This document shows, piece after piece, positions 45,280 through 49,368 of a stretch of 49,368 nt of DNA (position 1 is its first letter; every line of letters starts with the position of its first letter). The notes beneath the pieces were generated by a model, which was not told the origin of the DNA, searched no databases, and saw only the letters and a program-made list of their open reading frames with translations. The position numbers and the translations under genes are program-made. Origin of the DNA: Chromera velia (lineage: Eukaryota; Sar; Chromeraceae); contig JAHBMJ010000753.1 in assembly GCA_018398765.1 (NCBI GenBank), positions 68,019 to 117,386 on the forward strand, written 5' to 3'.

Positions 45280-47193
45280 TATGAGTCTTTTCCTTCCTTC
45301 CAGATCTCTCTCGAAGGAGAGAGAACTAGGGAGTGACGCGGCAAGGTCGGATCGATGTGCTTACATTCAATGAATTTTATGCGTCTGCAGGAGGGGGAAC
45401 GATGGATGCCTCGAACATTCTGAAGCCGATGCTTGCCAGAGGAGAGCTGAGGTGCATCGGCGCAACGACCATCGACGAATACAGGAAAGACGTCGAGAGC
45501 GACAAGGCACTCGAAAGGAGATTTCAGCAGGTCAGCTGACTAGTCAGTCAGTCAGCCAGATGCTGTCCATGCATGCAATGCGTGTCTTCACGCAACACAC
45601 GAAAAGCCCGGTACCTCTTTCATTTGCGCAGAGACCTGTGAATCCTCCCGAGTCAATTTCCCCTCCTTCTCTCTTGTCACTTGACTTCCCGCCCTCCCTC
45701 TCCCCGTTCTCCCTCCCTGCAGGTCCTGGTGGAGCCTCCATCTGTTGAGGCGACGCTGTCAATCCTCAGAGGTCCGCTTCTTTCTCTCTCTTTCTGTTGC
45801 CTTCCGTCGGTGTTGGCCAACCTCTGTGCCTGTCTGTCTCACTGTGCTTTGCAGTCGTCGTCTTTCTTCCATCGGGCCATGCAAAGGCGGCGGCAATGCA
45901 TACGTAGAGATTCCGCGCGAAAATCCAGAAGCGGTAGTGCATGCATAGGTACATGAGCCAGGGAGGGACTCTATGGAGGGAGGAGTGCTCATGCACTAAG
46001 CCCCCCCCCCTGTTCATCCCTCCCCCCCCCTGCCCCCAGGCTTGAAGGAGAGGTACGAGGTCCATCACGGAGTCCGGATTCGGGACTCTGCTCTGGTCGC
46101 AGCTGCACATCTCTCAGACAGGTCAGGCAGTCTGCATGTCGGGGTCTCTCTCTCTTTCTGTCCTCCGAAGTGCCTACCTGTTTTCGTGAAGAACAAGGGG
46201 GGGGCTCAGAACGTCCACTGTCGAAGTCGGTAGGCAGGCAGGCAGGCAGAGGGAAACGTACATGACATGCAGGAATGGAAGAACGGAGTGCTGCAAACTG
46301 AATTCTGTTTTGATCGTACCTGCATCTTTTTTACCTTCCTTGTCTCTCTGCCGTGTTTGTATGTGTGTGTGTGTGTGTGTGTGTGTCGGTGGACTGACTG
46401 CATGTGCAGATACATTCAAGGAAGGTTCCTTCCCGACAAGGCGATCGATCTTGTTGATGAGGCTGCTGCAAGGCTTAAGATCGAGGTCGGTCTTCCTTTA
46501 CTTTTGTAAGTCTGTATACGATTCTCCCTCGCTGTAGGGTAGCGTGTTGAAATGCCTGTTGCCTCGCATAGCTTCTCGCCCTCTTTGCATTCTTTCCCCC
46601 CCAGCAAATGACCTCTCTCTCTCTCTCTTTCTCTGTATGTGTGTATCTGGTTTTCCTCCTTCTTCCTGCCTGCCTGCCGGTCTATCTTCCTGCACGCCCC
46701 CCCCCCTGCAGGTGACCTCCAAACCCACGGAGCTCGACGAGGTTGAACGGCGGCTGATCCAGCTGGAGGTCGAGAGAGAGTCCATCAGACACGACGCAGA
46801 GAAAAGCCCACTGGAGAGAAACGAACAGCTGCGGCTGGACAAAGTGGAAAGACAAATCGCCAACCTTCAGGCAAGTCAGACAGACAGACAGACGGTTTCT
46901 TGCCTGTTTTCCTTCAACCATTGCTTCCTTCCTTCCTTCCTTCCTTCCTTCCCTCCTCAAACCGTTCCTGCCTCCACTTGCTTCGCTTTTCGATCCAGTA
47001 TTCGCATGACAGAAGGTCTCGTGGAAAACAAGAGTTCAAAGGAAATTAAAGAAAGCCCAAGGAAGAGCCCCCCTCCCCGCCTGCACTCTTTTTCTTCCTG
47101 AAAGAAAACCGGAATGGATCTACAGGTCTATTTCTCGTTGCATTGTGTTATTTTCTCTGCTGTCTGTGTGTGCCTGTCTGTTCGTTCGTTCGT

Positions 47194-47229
<36 letters not shown>

Positions 47230-47939
47230 GCAGGAGGAGCGACGGCGTGTGCAGGCCATATGGGAGGAGGAGAGGGGCTCCCTCGGACGCATTCGGGAGC
47301 TGAAGCAGCAAATTGATGAGGCAACGCTCGAGCAGCAGCAGGCTGAGAGGTCAGCCGGGGAGGAGAGGAGCACAGACAGGTGTCCTCTTCAGGCTAGACC
47401 GTTCGTTCTGTCCACCAGAACTTATTGATACTGAAATAAAGAGCGATGGAGTAGCTAGAGGGCAGGGAAGAAATCAGAGAGAAGGAAACAAACAGGGAAA
47501 GAATGAGGAAGAATCCGAAAAGAAAACATGAAGGGGTTTGTGTCTAAGTTGGAAAAACGAAAGAGAAAGGATGCGCATCGGTCATCCCCCCCATGCTCCT
47601 TCCTTCTTCCCTGTCTCAATTGTTTGTCTGCCTCCCTCCCTGCCTGCTTGCCGATATTCATGCATGCAGAGGATACGACCTGACCAAAGCTGCTCAACTG
47701 AAATACGCCACGATACCGCAACTCCGGAAGGAGCTGGAGGACCGGGAGCACGAGCAGAGGGGCACAGCCGCAGGAAAGAGAATGCTGCGAGACGAGGTCA
47801 CTCAGGAGGACATCGCCAACGTCGTCTCTCTGTGGACGGGGGTGCCTGTGGCAAAACTGGTCAGTCAGTCAGTCCGTGAGTCACGCAAGCATTTCAGTCG
47901 CAAGCCGGTTTTAGCGGTTGCGTCTGCCTTATGGGACCA

Positions 47940-47979
<40 letters not shown>

Positions 47980-49162
47980 TGTGTGCGTGTATGTGTGTTC
48001 CTATTTTCTCTCTCTCCCACCCCCCACCCCTGTGTGTGTGAGTGAGTGCAGGTCGAAACGGAACGTCTGAAGTTGATGGGTCTCGCCGATGACTTGTCAA
48101 AGAGTGTGGTCGGTCAGGAGGAGGCCGTGCGAGTGGTTGCGGAGACCATCCAGAGGGCACGGGCAGGCCTTGCAGACCCGAATCGTCCCCTGGGCTCCCT
48201 CATGTTCCTCGGGCCTACAGGAGTGGGCAAGACGCAGCTGTGCAAAGCCCTGGCTGACGCTCTGTTCGACTCTGAGGACCACATTGTCCGTGTGGACATG
48301 TGAGTATGTGGGTGGGTGAGTGGGCGAATGCGTGAGAGAGACAGAAGGAAAGAACGAGAGGACGAAACGAAAAAAAGAACCAAAAAGAATACCGAAGACC
48401 CAGACCATCAGTCTGCCTAACCTTCTCATGTGTTTGCCTTCTTGAAACAACGTCATTTTTTTTGTCGTTCGTCCATTCATATCACATGCTCCGCTGTTCA
48501 TTCTGATTTTTTTTTTCCGACCTTGACTTGCTGTCTCTTTTTGCTTCAAAATCAAAAAGAAAATAAACCAGATGTGCAGAGCATCCCTTTCTCTGTCCCT
48601 CCTCTCCCTCATGCAGCGTCCCTTCTTGCCTTTCTTTCTATTCGGACCTCAGTTCAACGCAACACTCAAGAATGACGACTTGTTCATATTTATTTGTATA
48701 CTTCCCCCCCCCTCCCCTCGCTCTTCCTCCCATGCAGGTCTGAGTATATGGAGCAGCACGCAGTGGCCCGACTCATCGGCGCACCTCCTGGGTATATCGG
48801 GTACGATAAGGGCGGGCAGCTGACGGATGCAGTGCGACGGTCGCCCTACAGCGTCGTCTTACTGGACGAAATCGAAAAGGCGCACCCAGACGTCACAAAC
48901 GTCCTCCTGCAGGTACGTACGTCGGTAGGTGGGGGGAACGTAGACTTGCCTGCCTGTGAGCTTGTTGGAGTATCTAGGCCCTCTCTTCGATCTGTCTGCT
49001 GGCTGTCGTTCATTTCTCTTGCTCCTCCTTGGTGGTCCTTTCTTGTCCAACCTGACAAAATGACAAAATGATTCTCCAATGCCTCCATGATCGTTTATTG
49101 TCGTTTCTCTTTACTTCTCTCTCCGCAGCTCCTGGACGAGGGCAGCCTGACCGACGGAAAAG
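41601..49162 (+). CDS. clpB: ClpB/Hsp100 disaggregase, mitochondrial, 17+ exons, 3' end beyond window
   Basis: Exons: 41601-41994, 42459-42626, 42870-43038, 43382-43486, 44085-44190, 44482-44524, 44904-45029, 45391-45530, 45723-45771, 46040-46121, 46410-46485, 46712-46870, 47234-47349, 47670-47859, 48052-48299, 48738-48912, 49129-49162. All phases agree. ClpB is a hexameric AAA+ chaperone that threads aggregated proteins through its pore. An Arg-rich presequence with HTSRAFSS points to mitochondria. Then come the N domain, AAA1 (Walker A GEAGVGKT, Walker [28 protein letters not shown]), the middle coiled coil ([18 protein letters not shown] onward) and AAA2 ([39 protein letters not shown]). 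Pore loop 1 reads GAKMRGEF where the family has GAKYRGEF. The intron after exon 12 has a GC donor. The rest of AAA2 lies beyond the window. Confidence 0.95.
41995..42113 (+). repeat. (GTCA)n/(GTCG)n array at first ClpB donor
   Basis: The donor GTCAGG leads into a run of GTCA and GTCG units about 110 bases long, within intron 1 of ClpB. Confidence 0.9.
43060..43145 (+). repeat. (GAAA)n array in ClpB intron 3
   Basis: Tetranucleotide GAAA/GAAG array about 85 bases long, between exons 3 and 4. Confidence 0.9.
43487..43568 (+). repeat. (GTCA)n then (GGCA)n array starting at ClpB donor 4
   Basis: The array begins with the splice donor itself (GTCAGT) and drifts from GTCA units to GGCA units. Confidence 0.9.
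43838..43914 (+). repeat. (CTTT)n/(CTTC)n array in ClpB intron 4
   Basis: Pyrimidine tetranucleotide array upstream of the exon 5 acceptor. The acceptor itself lies in a run of TGCC units (44048-44084). Confidence 0.85.
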
Positions 49163-49368
49163 GTCCGAAAGAAGTCTGCAAGGGGGGTGGTTGTTCAATC
49201 GAGTTCAATCCGGTCCATGGGGGGGCATTCTTCATTGTGGTCCCATAGAGGGAAGGGAACGGAAGCAGAGAATGAGCAAATGACTGCACGAAAAAAAACA
49301 GCAACAACAAATGTGAACAAGTGAACGAACGAAGGAGTGGCGCTCGACGAGAAGGGGAGGGGGGGGGG
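49163..49368. other. Right edge of window inside a ClpB intron, ends in poly-G
   Basis: This begins with the donor GTCCGA after exon 17 and ends in a poly-G run, as at the left edge and the gaps. The next ClpB exon is not present. Confidence 0.8.

Noticed and set aside
25126-47236. Idea that intronic microsatellites always have the same polarity relative to transcription
   Set aside because: There are clear exceptions in plus-strand genes, such as (CA)n(GA)n at 29903-30066 and (GAAA)n at 43060-43145.
1-49368. tRNA, rRNA or snRNA genes
   Set aside because: I looked for tRNA B-box and cloverleaf patterns and conserved rRNA words and found none that I could support by eye.

Overview
This looks like a nuclear scaffold from a unicellular eukaryote. 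Genes are split by many spliceosomal introns. The products include an Sm protein, a PP2A catalytic subunit, a mitochondrial-type ClpB and a tandem-helical-repeat protein of the organellar RNA-binding kind. Spacers and introns are full of microsatellites. An alveolate alga of the chromerid type (for example Chromera) is my best guess; that is inference from style, not something the sequence proves. The window starts and ends in poly-G and its three N gaps also touch poly-G, so it may be a whole scaffold cut at G homopolymers.

Layout, left to right: small nuclear ribonucleoprotein E (minus, 388-1942); a Tyr/Pro/His-rich protein with TTYRH motifs (plus, 3003-3653); a 243-bp hAT-like MITE with an 8-bp target duplication (4556-4798); a secreted protein with two six-cysteine modules (minus, 6440-7986); a FAM173-like methyltransferase behind a very long disordered region (plus, 8727-13432 or beyond, then an 831-N gap); a pirin (minus, 16472-17441) and an OsmC-family protein (minus, 18637-19503); a 548-bp direct repeat pair (19980-21402); a protein joining an RRM-like domain to what I read as a degenerate DisA/DAC-like domain (plus, 21706-23307); an HPR-type helical-repeat protein (minus, 24141-26828); a PX-domain coiled-coil protein of about 1,874 residues in 13 exons (plus, 28499-37980); PP2A-C (minus, 39948-40901); and ClpB in at least 17 exons (plus, 41601 to beyond the window end).

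The strands alternate almost perfectly, so spacers are alternately head-to-head and tail-to-tail. All four tail-to-tail spacers contain a long, very AT-rich island rich in CTAG and short palindromes. The head-to-head spacers contain no comparable island.

The introns share a striking signature. In the two best-resolved genes, 21 of 29 splice donors read GTC (GTCAG, GTCGG or GTCCG) instead of the usual GTRAG, and nearly all acceptors read TGCAG. Several donors run straight into tetranucleotide arrays (GTCA)n. The genes do not form an obvious pathway: splicing, phosphatase signalling, membrane traffic, mitochondrial proteostasis and redox or peroxide handling are mixed, as in ordinary eukaryotic gene order. 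A perfect 846-bp repeat meeting at a single N (28230) is probably an assembly error at the 5' end of the PX gene.
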